Shown piece after piece: positions 26,501-40,190 of a DNA stretch of 64,000 bases. Position 1 is the stretch's first letter. Each line of letters starts with the position of its first letter. The DNA comes from Akkermansia massiliensis. GTDB taxonomy: Bacteria; Verrucomicrobiota; Verrucomicrobiia; Verrucomicrobiales; Akkermansiaceae. Both the position numbers and the translations under genes were made by a program. The notes below the pieces were generated by a model, which ran no database searches, was not told the origin of the DNA, and saw nothing but the letters and a program-made list of their open reading frames with translations. Location of the stretch: assembly GCF_018847375.1 (NCBI RefSeq), contig NZ_CP072036.1:434001-498000 (forward strand), given 5' to 3'.

Positions 26501-27987
26501 GAGAGAACGGCCAGCGGCGCGTCGTTCCCCATGGAGCCGAGGGGTTCCGCGCCCTTCATCATCATCGGGCGGAGGATGAGTTCCACATCCTCCTGCGTGA
26601 AGCCGAACTGGCGCTGATGAACCGCCAGGTCCGGCATTTCCGCGGAGGCGGAGACAGAGTCGAACAGGGAGCGGACGGAAATCTTGTTTTGTTCCACCCA
26701 GCGGCGGTAGGGCATGCGCCGGGCCATTTCATTCTTGGTTTCCGCATCGGACACCAGACGGTGGTTCACCAGGTCACAGTAGATCATCTCTCCGGGGCGC
26801 AGGCGGCCCTTGCGGGCCACTTTTTCCGCGGGAATGTCCGCTACGCCCGTTTCCGAGGCCAGGATGAAAATATCGTCCGTGGTCAGCGTGTAGCGGGCGG
26901 GGCGCAGGCCGTTGCGGTCCAGCATGGCGCCCGCGTTGACGCCGTCGGAGAAGACGACGGCGGTCGGGCCGTCCCACGGCTCCATCAGGGCGGAATGGTA
27001 TTCAAAGAAGCCGCGCACGTCCGGCCCCAGATGGTAGTTGACGCCCCAGGCCTGCGGCATGAGCATGAGCATGGCGTGGCGCAGGTCGCGCCCGGCGGCG
27101 GCGAGCAGTTCCACCATGTTGTCCAGGCAGGCGGAATCGCTCTGTCCGGGAGGAATGAGGGGCAGGAGCTTCTGCAAGTCATCCCCCAGCAGGGCGGAGG
27201 ACAGGTGCGGCTCCCGCACGCTCAGATGGTTCAGGTTTCCGCGCAGGGTGTTGATTTCCCCGTTGTGGGCCAGGTAGCGGAAGGGATGGGCCAGGCTCCA
27301 CGTGGGGAAGGTGTTCGTGCTGTAGCGCTGGTGGACGAGGGCCAGCGGAGATTTGAAACGCTCATGGCGCAGGTCTTCGTAAAATCCGTCAATTTGCGTG
27401 CCGAGGAACAATCCCTTATACACGATGCTGCGGCTGGAACAACTGCACACGTAGCATCCTTCCACGCGCCGCTCCATTTCCCGGCGCATTACGAAGAGCT
27501 TGCGTTCCAGTGCCGCCTGGTCCGCAAAGCCGCTGCCGTCGATGAAGAGCTGGCGAATCAGGGGGCAGGTGCGCCGGGCGTTCTCGCCGATGCTGTCCCG
27601 GTCCACGGGAACCTCTCTCCAGGCAATCACCCTGCCGCCGTTTTCCGTGACGGCGGCCTCCAGTTCCTCTTCATGGCCGCAGCCGCCGAACATCATGGCG
27701 ACTCCGTATTTGCCCCTGGCGGGAAGTTTGTTGGGAAGGAGCAGGCGGAAGAATTCATCCGGCAGGGCCAGCAGGATGCCCGCTCCGTCCCCGGTATCGG
27801 GATCGCTTCCCACGGCGCCGCGGTGCATCAGCCTCTTGAGAACGGTGACACCCATTTCAATGATTTTGTGGCTCGGTTCATTCTTCAGATCCGCCACCAG
27901 CCCCACGCCGCAGGCGTCCCTCTCCTGTTCAAAGTCATACAATCCCTGCGGCGCAGGAATGCCTGTCTCGAATTGATCACTATTCAT
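23548..27987 (-). CDS. gltB: Glutamate synthase large subunit
   Basis: A 1479-residue protein with full GltB architecture. The class II glutaminase domain is at the N-terminus, with the catalytic Cys at residue 26 in ERDACGVGL; the first 25 residues are a propeptide removed to expose it. A central domain, an FMN-binding synthase domain (EVGIGAVAAGVVKAHADVVV, GHDGGTGASPL) and the C-terminal GXGXG beta-helix follow. The [3Fe-4S] cysteines fall in CAMLRRCHENTCPVGVAT. It makes glutamate from 2-oxoglutarate and glutamine. No small subunit (gltD) is adjacent, so the electron donor, whether NADPH via GltD or ferredoxin, is not settled here. It is divergent from glutamine synthetase, with a sigma-54 promoter upstream. 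Confidence 0.97.
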   Translation of the reverse strand: MNSDQFETGIPAPQGLYDFEQERDACGVGLVADLKNEPSHKIIEMGVTVLKRLMHRGAVGSDPDTGDGAGILLALPDEFFRLLLPNKLPARGKYGVAMMFGGCGHEEELEAAVTENGGRVIAWREVPVDRDSIGENARRTCPLIRQLFIDGSGFADQAALERKLFVMRREMERRVEGCYVCSCSSRSIVYKGLFLGTQIDGFYEDLRHERFKSPLALVHQRYSTNTFPTWSLAHPFRYLAHNGEINTLRGNLNHLSVREPHLSSALLGDDLQKLLPLIPPGQSDSACLDNMVELLAAAGRDLRHAMLMLMPQAWGVNYHLGPDVRGFFEYHSALMEPWDGPTAVVFSDGVNAGAMLDRNGLRPARYTLTTDDIFILASETGVADIPAEKVARKGRLRPGEMIYCDLVNHRLVSDAETKNEMARRMPYRRWVEQNKISVRSLFDSVSASAEMPDLAVHQRQFGFTQEDVELILRPMMMKGAEPLGSMGNDAPLAVLSGKAPLLFNYFKQLFAQVTNPPIDPIREELVMSLTTYIGNHPNILEETPEHARLIKMARPVITDEELNRLCNIREAGFPSARLSLQFPEGGDGKALRETLDSLAESAVGLVRSGVRILVLTDRNIGRGYLPVPSLLACSVVHRALAAAGLRSDVGLILETGEARETMHFALLLGFGATAVNPYLALATVTSLAAPQDCPLDVVKASGNYINAIDKGLLKIMSKMGISTLRSYRSSQLFEAVGLNRELIDEFFPGTVSRVGGIGLEEIAAECNQRAAQNAGKEGGLDAGGQYKYRKGGENHLWNPQTLQAFRAAVRDNDERKYREFADYSNHQAQHLCTLRGLFEFAPADTVPLEEVESADSILRRFVSGAMSLGSLSPEAHETIAIAMNKIGAKSNSGEGGEDEARYEPNARGEVRYSAIKQVASGRFGVTINYLRHASELQIKMAQGAKPGEGGQLPAHKVDPYIARLRHSMPNVSLISPPPHHDIYSIEDLAQLIYDLRNSNPDARVSVKLVSEVGIGAVAAGVVKAHADVVVVSGHDGGTGASPLTSVKHAGLPWELGLAETQQTLVLNKLRSRVRLQVDGQLRTGRDVVMAALLGAEEFGFGTAVLVAIGCAMLRRCHENTCPVGVATQDPALRAKFSGKPEYVINYLRFVAQETREILASLGLRSLDEAVGRADLLSVNRAIDFYKAQHLDFSSILHAAEGDGCRFDPSFEKEPLDNYDRRRLLPDLKGLLEKGEKTELFRDVRNVDRTVGTELSGELVMKFGLRGLAEDTLTVHFTGCAGQSFGAFLAPGITFELAGEANDFVGKGLSGGKIIVRPPENISYAPSDNVIAGNVIGYGATSGSIFLHGQAGERFAIRNSGAKMVVEGIGDHGCEYMTGGRVAVLGKVGVNFAAGMTGGLAYVYDADNDFDQKCNLGSVDLETVMPHSADEAELLQLIYEHYMATKSRRACDLLNNWPEERGKFIKVFPVEYRHALAMHS

Positions 27988-28026
27988 CAGTTTGCTGTTT
28001 TATTTGAGTTAAGCTGATTTTCTTAT

Positions 28027-28042
28027 AGCAAAAACCGTGCCA
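28027..28042 (-). promoter_or_regulatory. Sigma-54 (-24/-12) promoter of gltB
   Basis: The minus strand reads TGGCACGGTTTTTGCT, an exact match to the TGGCACG-N4-TTGCW consensus. The predicted transcript start near 28015 leaves a leader of about 28 nt before the gltB ATG. Confidence 0.88.
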
Positions 28043-28175
28043 ACATTATGCACTCCTTCCACCCTCCACGTTTTCCGAACGCCGCCGCCCCGGTTTTACA
28101 TGATTTGACAGGCCTTCCGGCATGACAGAGGACCCACGGCGGCAAAGGACAATTCCCTCTCCCAAGCAGATATTT

Positions 28176-28189
28176 TTACATTTTCGTAA
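28176..28189. promoter_or_regulatory. Candidate enhancer dyad 1 (TTACATTTTCGTAA)
   Basis: TTAC-N6-GTAA dyad about 185-200 bp upstream of the predicted glnN start and about 160-175 bp upstream of that of gltB. It starts 33 bp before dyad 2, close to three helical turns. Confidence 0.5.
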
Positions 28190-28208
28190 TTACCCTTTTA
28201 CCGTGATT

Positions 28209-28222
28209 TTACATTTTTGTAA
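28209..28222. promoter_or_regulatory. Candidate enhancer dyad 2 (TTACATTTTTGTAA)
   Basis: Perfect 5-bp arms TTACA/TGTAA over 4 bases. The extended 19-bp context ttttacattttYgtaatta is shared with dyad 1, making a direct repeat at 28174-28192 and 28207-28225. Confidence 0.55.
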
Positions 28223-28268
28223 TTAATGCTTTCACCTTTTTCATCCCTCTTCTTTCCACGGCTTCCTT

Positions 28269-28283
28269 TTACAATTTCTGCAA
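28269..28283. promoter_or_regulatory. Weaker candidate enhancer dyad 3 (TTACAATTTCTGCAA)
   Basis: A degenerate copy with 15-bp length and one arm mismatch, about 90-105 bp upstream of the predicted glnN transcript start. Confidence 0.35.
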
Positions 28284-28345
28284 TATATTTATAGGCAACT
28301 TCTTAAAACACCATACCCACTCCGGCACAAGTTGATTCAAAAAGC

Positions 28346-28361
28346 TGGCACGGTTCTTGCT
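28346..28361 (+). promoter_or_regulatory. Sigma-54 (-24/-12) promoter of glnN
   Basis: TGGCACGGTTCTTGCT matches the TGGCACG-N4-TTGCW consensus exactly. Predicted transcription from about 28373 leaves only about 13 nt before the ATG at 28386. Confidence 0.88.
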
Positions 28362-28385
28362 AAGAAAAAGACACAACAGTTAACC

Positions 28386-30521
<2,136 letters not shown>

Positions 30522-30551
30522 GGTGCACCGACGAGCTCCGGAGCTTTGCCG

Positions 30552-30585
30552 GCCCCCTTGCGGGGCAAGCCTCTGCCCGCAGAGG
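30552..30585. other. Two GC-rich hairpins downstream of glnN
   Basis: gcccc-cttgc-ggggc (30552-30566) and cctctgc-cc-gcagagg (30570-30585) are adjacent stems 31-64 bp after the stop. No T tract follows on the plus strand, so this is transcript-end structure rather than a standard terminator. Confidence 0.4.
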
Positions 30586-30778
30586 GAAAGGCACGGCTCC
30601 GGGGCCTTGGCGCGCCCTGTCCCGGCCGCCCTTTTTCCCACTGTTTTCCACCGACCACCAACCCCTGAAAAATCCGCGTCATTGGCCGTAAAAAAACTTT
30701 CCTCCGGAGCCCTGCGGGCACTTAATTCCCCCGGCGGAAATCCACGGTCCAGAACCACAGGATTCTTCCATCGCCATT

Positions 30779-33982
<3,204 letters not shown>

Positions 33983-34012
33983 CCCCATACCAAACAGCAT
34001 TTTTATATCATC

Positions 34013-35131
34013 ATGAGAGCCATTCTCGCACTGGAAGACGGAAGCGTCTTCATCGGTTCGCACTTCGGAGCCACGGGCACGGAAGTGGGGGAAGCCTGCT
34101 TCAACACGTCCATGACCGGCTACCAGGAAGTCCTGACGGACCCGTCCTACAGCGGCCAGATTGTCACGATGACCTACCCCCTGATCGGCAATTACGGCGT
34201 CAACCCGGAAGATTACGAGTCCGGCAAGGCGCAGGTCAGCGGCTTCGTGGTGGCGGAGCTGGCGAAGGTTCCTTCCAACTGGCGCGCCACGGAAGCCCTG
34301 GGCCCGTGGCTGGAAAAGCAGGGCGTGATCGGCATTGAAGGGGTGGACACCCGCAAGATCGCCAAGCACCTGCGCTCCGCGGGCGCCATGCGCGCCTGCC
34401 TCACCACGGAGCTGACGCCGGAGGAAGCCGTGGAAGCCGCCAGAAAGGCCCCCTCCATGGAAGGCTGCAACATCGTAGACAAGATCGGCTCCCATCCCAT
34501 GACCCCGGAGGAAGTGGACGCGCTGGTGACGGAAGGGGTACTGCCCCCCACGGAGTACGACATCGTGGCCTTCGACTTCGGCATCAAGTACAACATCCTG
34601 CGCCAACTGAGGGAAAACGGCTTCCGTGTGACCGTGGTTCCCGCCCACACGACGGCGGAGGAAGTGCTTGGCATGAAGCCGGACGGCGTTTTTCTTTCCA
34701 ACGGTCCGGGGGACCCCGCCACGCTGACGGACATCCACCGTGAAGTAGCCGCCCTGATCGGGAAGGTTCCCATGTTCGGCATCTGCCTGGGGCACCAGAT
34801 CATTTCCCACGCGCTGGGGGCGAAGACCTTCAAGCTGAAGTTCGGCCACCGCGGCGCCAACCATCCGGTGAAGGACCTCCGCACGGGTAAAATCAGCATC
34901 ACGTCCCAGAACCACGGTTTTGCCGTGGATCCGGATACCGTGCCGGACGACGTGGAAATCACGCTGATGAACCTGAATGACAATACCGTGGAGGGCATCG
35001 CCCACAAAACGCTCCCCGTTTTCAGCGTGCAGTACCACCCGGAAGCCGCCCCCGGCCCCAGAGACCCCCAGTACCTGTTCCGGGATTTCAAGGAAATGAT
35101 TGCGTCCGGCAAAGGAAAAGCCGTCCGCTGA
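34013..35131 (+). CDS. carA: Carbamoyl phosphate synthase small subunit (glutaminase)
   Basis: A 372-residue protein. The CPSase_sm_chain domain is at the N-terminus (LEDGSVFIGSHFGATG; NTSMTGYQEVLTDPSY). The class I glutamine amidotransferase domain has the nucleophile at C258 in FGICLGHQ and the His/Glu pair in VQYHPEAAPGP. It hydrolyses glutamine and passes ammonia to CarB. It lies 30 bp after carB and is presumably cotranscribed. No terminator is obvious before gmd, whose start is 155 bp further on. Confidence 0.98.
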   Translation: MRAILALEDGSVFIGSHFGATGTEVGEACFNTSMTGYQEVLTDPSYSGQIVTMTYPLIGNYGVNPEDYESGKAQVSGFVVAELAKVPSNWRATEALGPWLEKQGVIGIEGVDTRKIAKHLRSAGAMRACLTTELTPEEAVEAARKAPSMEGCNIVDKIGSHPMTPEEVDALVTEGVLPPTEYDIVAFDFGIKYNILRQLRENGFRVTVVPAHTTAEEVLGMKPDGVFLSNGPGDPATLTDIHREVAALIGKVPMFGICLGHQIISHALGAKTFKLKFGHRGANHPVKDLRTGKISITSQNHGFAVDPDTVPDDVEITLMNLNDNTVEGIAHKTLPVFSVQYHPEAAPGPRDPQYLFRDFKEMIASGKGKAVR

Positions 35132-35285
35132 CAGTGGCATTCCTCTTCCATGACCAGAGCATTTTCCTCGTCACCATGGGAAAAATGCGCTATTTATGCC
35201 CGGAGCGCATCAACTGCGGCTCCGCTGGAGGTTTCACCATTTATTCTTCAACCTCCTCCGCCAACAAACCACCTACACACAGCAC

Positions 35286-36353
35286 ATGAGCAAAATCGCA
35301 TTAATCTCCGGCATCACGGGACAGGACGGTTCTTTTCTCGCAGAGTTCCTGATTGACAAGGGCTATGAAGTACACGGCATCCTGCGCCGCTCCTCTTCCT
35401 TCAACACGGGCCGCATCGAGCATCTTTACCTGGACGAGTGGGTGCGGGACATGAAGAAAAACCGGCTGATCAACCTCCACTATGGCGACATGACGGATTC
35501 CAGCTCCCTGATCCGCATCATCCAGACCGTGCAGCCGGATGAAATCTACAACCTGGCGGCCCAGAGCCATGTGAAGGTCAGCTTTGACGTGCCGGAATAC
35601 ACGGCGGAAACGGACGCCGTGGGCACCCTCCGCATGCTGGAGGCCGTCCGCATCCTGGGCATGGAAAAGAAATGCCGCATTTACCAGGCTTCCACGTCCG
35701 AACTCTTCGGGCTGGTGCAGGAAGTTCCCCAGAAGGAAACCACGCCGTTCTATCCCCGCTCCCCCTACGGCGTAGCCAAGCAATACGGCTTCTGGATCAC
35801 CAAGAATTACCGCGAATCCTACGGCATGTTCGCCGTCAACGGCATCCTGTTCAACCACGAGAGCGAACGCCGCGGGGAAAACTTCGTCACCCGCAAGATC
35901 ACGCTGGCGGCGGCCCGCATCGCCCAGGGCATGCAGGACAAGCTTTATCTGGGCAACCTGAACGCCCTGCGCGACTGGGGCTACGCGAAGGATTACGTGG
36001 AATGCATGTGGCTAATTCTCCAGCACGACAAGCCGGAAGACTTCGTCATCGCCACCGGGGAAATGCACACGGTACGGGAATTCTGCACGCTGGCCTTCCG
36101 TGAAGCCGGAATTGAGCTGGAATGGGCAGGCGAAGGCGTGGAAGAACGCGGGCGCGACAAGAAGACGGGCCATATCCTGGTGGAAGTGGATCCCAAGTAC
36201 TTCCGCCCCTCCGAGGTGGAACAACTGCTGGGAGACCCCACCAAGGCCAGAACCCTCCTCGGCTGGAACCCCACCTCCACCCCGTTTGAGGAACTCGTGC
36301 GCATCATGGTCCGCCACGACATGGAATACGTCAAAAATCCCGTCAATTCCTGA
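35286..36353 (+). CDS. gmd: GDP-mannose 4,6-dehydratase
   Basis: The ATG at 35286 ([20 protein letters not shown]) gives 355 residues, the usual Gmd size; the upstream extension of the frame is not protein-like. The Rossmann motif GITGQDGS, the [11 protein letters not shown] segment, [19 protein letters not shown] and the catalytic [12 protein letters not shown] (Tyr and Lys of YxxxK) are all present. [16 protein letters not shown] is diagnostic for the family. The enzyme converts GDP-mannose to GDP-4-keto-6-deoxymannose, the first step to GDP-L-fucose. fcl starts 2 bp after its stop, so the two form an operon. Confidence 0.98.
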   Translation: MSKIALISGITGQDGSFLAEFLIDKGYEVHGILRRSSSFNTGRIEHLYLDEWVRDMKKNRLINLHYGDMTDSSSLIRIIQTVQPDEIYNLAAQSHVKVSFDVPEYTAETDAVGTLRMLEAVRILGMEKKCRIYQASTSELFGLVQEVPQKETTPFYPRSPYGVAKQYGFWITKNYRESYGMFAVNGILFNHESERRGENFVTRKITLAAARIAQGMQDKLYLGNLNALRDWGYAKDYVECMWLILQHDKPEDFVIATGEMHTVREFCTLAFREAGIELEWAGEGVEERGRDKKTGHILVEVDPKYFRPSEVEQLLGDPTKARTLLGWNPTSTPFEELVRIMVRHDMEYVKNPVNS

Positions 36354-36354
36354 G

Positions 36355-37443
36355 ATGGAAAAAAACAGCAGAATATTCGTGGCCGGACACCGCGGCCTCG
36401 TGGGCTCCGCCATCTGGAAATCCCTGGAAGAGAGGGGTTATTCCAACCTGATCGGACGGACGCACCGGGAACTGGACCTGGAGGACCCGGCGGCCGTGCG
36501 GGAATTCTTTGACCGGGAAAAGCCGGAATACGTCTTTCTGGCGGCGGCGTTCGTGGGCGGCATTATCGCCAACTCACGGTACCGGGCGGACTTTATCTTC
36601 CGCAACCTCCAGATCCAGCAGAACGTCATCGGGGAAAGTTTCCGGCACGGCGTATCCAAGCTCCTCTTCCTGGGGAGCACCTGCATCTATCCGCGAGAGG
36701 CACCCCAGCCCATGAAGGAGAGCGCCCTGCTCACCTCCCCGCTGGAATACACCAACGAGCCCTACGCCATCGCCAAAATCGCAGGCCTGAAAATGTGCGA
36801 GAGCTTCAACCTCCAGTACGGCACCAACTACATCGCCGTGATGCCTACGAACCTGTACGGCCCCAATGACAACTTCCACCTGGAGAACAGCCACGTGCTG
36901 CCCGCCATGGTGCGCAAGATTCACCTGGCCAAGCGCCTGATGGAAGGGGACTGGGACGCCGTCCGGAAAGACCTGGACGCGCGGCCTGTGGAACAGGTGG
37001 ACGGAACGGCGCCGGAAGAAGCCATCCTGGCCGCGCTGGCCAAATACGGCATCACCCCCGGTTCCGTGGAACTGTGGGGAACGGGCACGCCCCTGCGCGA
37101 ATTCCTGTGGAGCGAAGACATGGCGGACGCCTGCGTCCACGTGATGGAACAGGTGGATTTCAGCCAGCTGAAAGGGGAAGACCGGGAGGTGCGGAACTGC
37201 CATATCAACATCGGCACCGGAAAGGAAATCTCCATCGGCGATCTGGCGCGCCTGATAGCCGTCACGGAAGGCTACCGGGGAGAACTGGTATTCAACGCGG
37301 ACAAGCCGGACGGCACCATGCGCAAGCTGACGGACGTTTCCAAGCTGCATTCCCTGGGCTGGAAACACCGGGTGGAGCTGGAAGAAGGCGTGGAGCGCAT
37401 CTACCGGTGGTATCTGGACCAAGAGGAAGCCGCCGGAAACTAA
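36355..37443 (+). CDS. fcl: GDP-L-fucose synthase
   Basis: The ATG at 36355 gives 362 residues. [10 protein letters not shown] binds the nucleotide; [16 protein letters not shown] and the [13 protein letters not shown] segment (Tyr and Lys of YxxxK) are typical of the epimerase/reductase. An insertion of about 40 residues (around 195-240, [20 protein letters not shown] onward) lengthens it relative to the E. coli enzyme of about 320 residues. It completes GDP-L-fucose synthesis from the Gmd product using NADPH. GDP-fucose here would serve surface-glycan synthesis. Confidence 0.97.
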   Translation: MEKNSRIFVAGHRGLVGSAIWKSLEERGYSNLIGRTHRELDLEDPAAVREFFDREKPEYVFLAAAFVGGIIANSRYRADFIFRNLQIQQNVIGESFRHGVSKLLFLGSTCIYPREAPQPMKESALLTSPLEYTNEPYAIAKIAGLKMCESFNLQYGTNYIAVMPTNLYGPNDNFHLENSHVLPAMVRKIHLAKRLMEGDWDAVRKDLDARPVEQVDGTAPEEAILAALAKYGITPGSVELWGTGTPLREFLWSEDMADACVHVMEQVDFSQLKGEDREVRNCHINIGTGKEISIGDLARLIAVTEGYRGELVFNADKPDGTMRKLTDVSKLHSLGWKHRVELEEGVERIYRWYLDQEEAAGN

Positions 37444-37476
37444 GCCGCCCAGCATCTCCGGCAGCACGCACTCCCC

Positions 37477-38802
37477 ATGACCCATTTTCCAGACAGCCAG
37501 GATACGGCGCCCGTCAAACCCAGCCTGTGGGCGCTGAGCCCCCTGCTGGTTTTCTTCCTGCTTTACCTGGTCATCTCCGTAGCCGTACAGGATTTTTACG
37601 CCGTTCCGGTGACGGTGGCCTTTACGGCGGCGGCAGTCTGGGCCGTGCTCATCACCCGCGGGAAAAGCATGGCGGAACGGGTGGACCTGTTTTCCTCCGG
37701 CGTAGCCAACCGGAATATCCTGATGATGATCTGGATTTTCGTGCTGGCGGGCGCATTCGCCCAGTCCGCCAGGGACATGGGGGCAATTGACGCCACCGTG
37801 CAGCTCACGCTGCGCCTCCTGCCGGACAATCTGCTGCTTGCCAGCGTCTTCATCGCATCCTGCTTCATCTCCCTTTCCGTGGGCACTTCTGTGGGCACCA
37901 TTGTGGCGCTTGCTCCCGTAGCCACGGGACTGGCGCACGCCACGCAGGTCAGCACCGGCATGATGACGGCCATTGTGGTGGGCGGAGCGTTTTTTGGAGA
38001 CAATCTTTCCTTCATTTCAGACACCACGATCGCCGCCACCCGCACGCAGGGCTGCGCCATGCGGGACAAATTCCGGGCTAACGTGAAGGTGGTGCTTCCC
38101 GCCGCGCTGCTGGCCCTGGCCTGCTACATCCTGCTCGGATGGAACGTGCAGTCCCCCTCCATGGCGGACGCTCCCATTGAATGGATGAAGGTGTTCCCCT
38201 ACCTGCTGGTTCTGGTGACGGCGCTGGCCGGAGTCCACGTGATGGCCGTTCTGACGCTGGGGCTGCTCGCCACGGGACTTGTCGGAGTAGGCATGGGGTA
38301 TTTTTCCTTCATGGCCTGGTTCCGCGCCATGGGCAGCGGCATGACCGGCATGGGGGAGCTGATCATCGTCACCCTGCTGGCCGGCGGCGTGCTGGCGTTG
38401 ATCCGCTTCAACGGCGGCATTGCGTACATCATCGGAAAAATCACGGCCCACATCCGGAGCAGGCGCGGCGCGGAATTCAGCATCGCCGGCCTGGTCTCCC
38501 TGGCCAATCTCTGCACCGCCAACAACACGATCGCCATCATTACGGTGGGTCCCATCGCGAAGGAGATCAGCGATAAATTCCATATCCCGCCCAGGCGCAG
38601 CGCCAGTATTCTGGACACCTTTTCCTGCCTGGTCCAGGGCGTCATTCCCTACGGGGCCCAGATGCTCATGGCCGCCGGAATCGCCCAGGTTTCCCCCCTG
38701 CTGATCATGGAATACCTGTATTACCCCCTGATTCTGGGCGTCTGTTCCATTCTTGCCATCGCACTGGCTCCCGGAAAAACGGGAAAGCGCAGGAAAAGCT
38801 GA
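37477..38802 (+). CDS. NhaC-family Na+/H+ antiporter-like transporter
   Basis: A 441-residue inner-membrane protein with about 10-12 hydrophobic segments. SLSVGTSVGTIVALAPVA, GGAFFGDNLSFISDTTIAAT and NLCTANNTIAIITVGPIAKE are the conserved regions of the NhaC branch of the ion transporter superfamily. It should exchange cytoplasmic Na+ for H+, or carry a related substrate; NhaC relatives include malate-lactate antiporters. It follows fcl by 33 bp and may share its transcript, but no functional tie to fucose synthesis is evident. A terminator follows the stop. Confidence 0.88.
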   Translation: MTHFPDSQDTAPVKPSLWALSPLLVFFLLYLVISVAVQDFYAVPVTVAFTAAAVWAVLITRGKSMAERVDLFSSGVANRNILMMIWIFVLAGAFAQSARDMGAIDATVQLTLRLLPDNLLLASVFIASCFISLSVGTSVGTIVALAPVATGLAHATQVSTGMMTAIVVGGAFFGDNLSFISDTTIAATRTQGCAMRDKFRANVKVVLPAALLALACYILLGWNVQSPSMADAPIEWMKVFPYLLVLVTALAGVHVMAVLTLGLLATGLVGVGMGYFSFMAWFRAMGSGMTGMGELIIVTLLAGGVLALIRFNGGIAYIIGKITAHIRSRRGAEFSIAGLVSLANLCTANNTIAIITVGPIAKEISDKFHIPPRRSASILDTFSCLVQGVIPYGAQMLMAAGIAQVSPLLIMEYLYYPLILGVCSILAIALAPGKTGKRRKS

Positions 38803-38820
38803 GAAGCCATAAGGAAGAAG

Positions 38821-38842
38821 GGGCGTCAAAGACGCCCTTTTT
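38821..38842 (+). terminator. Rho-independent terminator after the NhaC-like gene
   Basis: The stem gggcgtc (38821-38827) pairs with gacgccc (38831-38837) over an aaa loop, followed by five Ts. Confidence 0.88.
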
Positions 38843-38902
38843 GTTACCGACATGTTATCCTTGTTATCCTCATGTTACTCAACATATGGGGCTCCTATGT
38901 TA
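38842..38902 (+). repeat. Five TGTTA repeats upstream of the PA14-like protein
   Basis: TGTTA(C/T) units begin at 38842, 38853, 38862, 38873 and 38898. Spacings of 11, 9, 11 and 25 bp place most on one face of the helix. They end 11 bp before the start codon, so they could be a protein-binding array or a promoter component. Confidence 0.4.
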
Positions 38903-38912
38903 TCATACATGC

Positions 38913-40160
38913 ATGAGCCTTCATATAGAACCCACAGAAGACGCAGTGGAAACCCTGCGCAAGGAAAGGCGGAAAAATTACATTGCCGCATTGGCGACAT
39001 CCATTCTCTCCGTCGTCCTGGCGGGAGCCATTCTCTACTCCCTGACCATCATCATCGCCCCCCCGGAAGAACCCAAGGTCGTCGGCTACATCACGCCGGA
39101 CGAAGCTCCTCCGTCGGATACGCCTCCGCCGCCGGAAGTGCAGAGGGAAACCTCCTCTTCCTCCCATGCGGAAACTCCCGTCAAAGTCGTGGTAGCCGCG
39201 GCGGCAGCCCCGGTCAGCCTCCCCAAGATCGACATTGACCCGCCGGACGAACCCGTCATGCTGGAAGAAGGAACCGCTCTGGGCATGGGGGACGGCTTCG
39301 GCCCCGACCTGGGTGACGCCACCTCCGCCTTCGGCACGTCCCAGCCCTCAGGAAGTACGCTGGTAGGCACCTTTTACGATACCAAGCAGACGCCCGGCGG
39401 ACGGCCCACCAACATGACGATGGACCAGTACCGCGCCTTTCTTTCCCGCTTTGTCAACAAAGGCTGGAATGAGTCGGAGCTGAATCGTTTTTACAAGGCG
39501 CCGCAGCAATTGTACGCCGCCCAGTTCTACATTCCCAGAACTCCCGCCAAAGACGCGCCCAAGGCCTACGGATGCGACGACAAGGTGAAACCCAGCCAGT
39601 GGCTTGCCATTTACCGGGGCAAAGTGCGCGCTCCCAAATCCGGCACGTTCCGCTTCGTGGGGCTGGGAGACGACTACCTGGTAGTGCGGTTCAACAACCA
39701 GAACGTATTCGACTACGGCTGGGAATCCGCCTCCCTGGGGAAAATGACGGCGAACAACGCCAAATGGCTTGATGCCATGGAAGGCAAGCCCGGCAACGAC
39801 GACCTGAAGAAGGAACTCAAGGACGCGGGCATCAACGTCCCCCCCGTCACGTTCTACAAATACGGCCCCTCCGGCCACTGGAACAACACCATGCGCGGCG
39901 TAGCCGCCGGCAAGCAGTTCACGGTGGAGCAAGGCAAGGTGTACCCCATTGAAATCCTGGTCAGCGAAGGTCCCGGCGGCGAATTCGGCATGACCCTGCT
40001 GCTGGAGGAAGTGGGAATGGCACCCATGAGCAAGGACCCCAAGACGGGAGCGCCCATCCTGCCCCTGTTCCGGACCAACTACGGTGTGCCGAAACCGGAC
40101 AAGAACAAGGAATATGTGCCGTTTGATGAGATCGGCATCGTATGGGAATCCATCAAATAA
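38913..40160 (+). CDS. Anchored protein with TonB-like N-terminus and PA14-like domain
   Basis: The ATG at 38913 gives 415 residues. A single membrane helix (about 26-50, AALATSILSVVLAGAILYSL) is followed by a Pro/acid-rich stretch (EAPPSDTPPPPEVQ). That layout is seen in TonB-type or periplasm-spanning anchored proteins. From about residue 145 a periplasmic domain contains the PA14-like core SGTFRFVGLGDDYLVVRFNN (about 246-265) and ends with a strand GEFGMTLLLEEVG. No TonB C-terminal box is visible, so energy transduction is not claimed. PA14 folds often bind carbohydrate. It is bounded by terminators on both sides and is therefore probably monocistronic. Confidence 0.65.
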   Translation: MSLHIEPTEDAVETLRKERRKNYIAALATSILSVVLAGAILYSLTIIIAPPEEPKVVGYITPDEAPPSDTPPPPEVQRETSSSSHAETPVKVVVAAAAAPVSLPKIDIDPPDEPVMLEEGTALGMGDGFGPDLGDATSAFGTSQPSGSTLVGTFYDTKQTPGGRPTNMTMDQYRAFLSRFVNKGWNESELNRFYKAPQQLYAAQFYIPRTPAKDAPKAYGCDDKVKPSQWLAIYRGKVRAPKSGTFRFVGLGDDYLVVRFNNQNVFDYGWESASLGKMTANNAKWLDAMEGKPGNDDLKKELKDAGINVPPVTFYKYGPSGHWNNTMRGVAAGKQFTVEQGKVYPIEILVSEGPGGEFGMTLLLEEVGMAPMSKDPKTGAPILPLFRTNYGVPKPDKNKEYVPFDEIGIVWESIK

Positions 40161-40190
40161 CCGGAAACTCCCCGATTTCCCTCTCTTCAT

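Larger units (their letters stand above)
27988..28385. promoter_or_regulatory. Divergent gltB-glnN regulatory region
   Basis: A 398-bp AT-rich gap with no gene. It holds a sigma-54 promoter at each end (28027-28042 minus, 28346-28361 plus) and three TTACA dyads between them. Its organisation matches an enhancer-controlled nitrogen-assimilation region shared by both genes. Confidence 0.75.

Noticed and set aside
24397..28017. 1206-codon open frame antisense to gltB
   Set aside because: Its composition is the Ala/Arg/Gly/His-rich shadow typical of GC-rich genes read on the other strand. gltB on the minus strand is complete and has all family motifs.
27988..28385. Riboswitch or attenuator in the gltB-glnN gap
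   Set aside because: The predicted leaders are too short (about 28 and 13 nt) for an RNA regulator, and the sigma-54 promoters account for the region.
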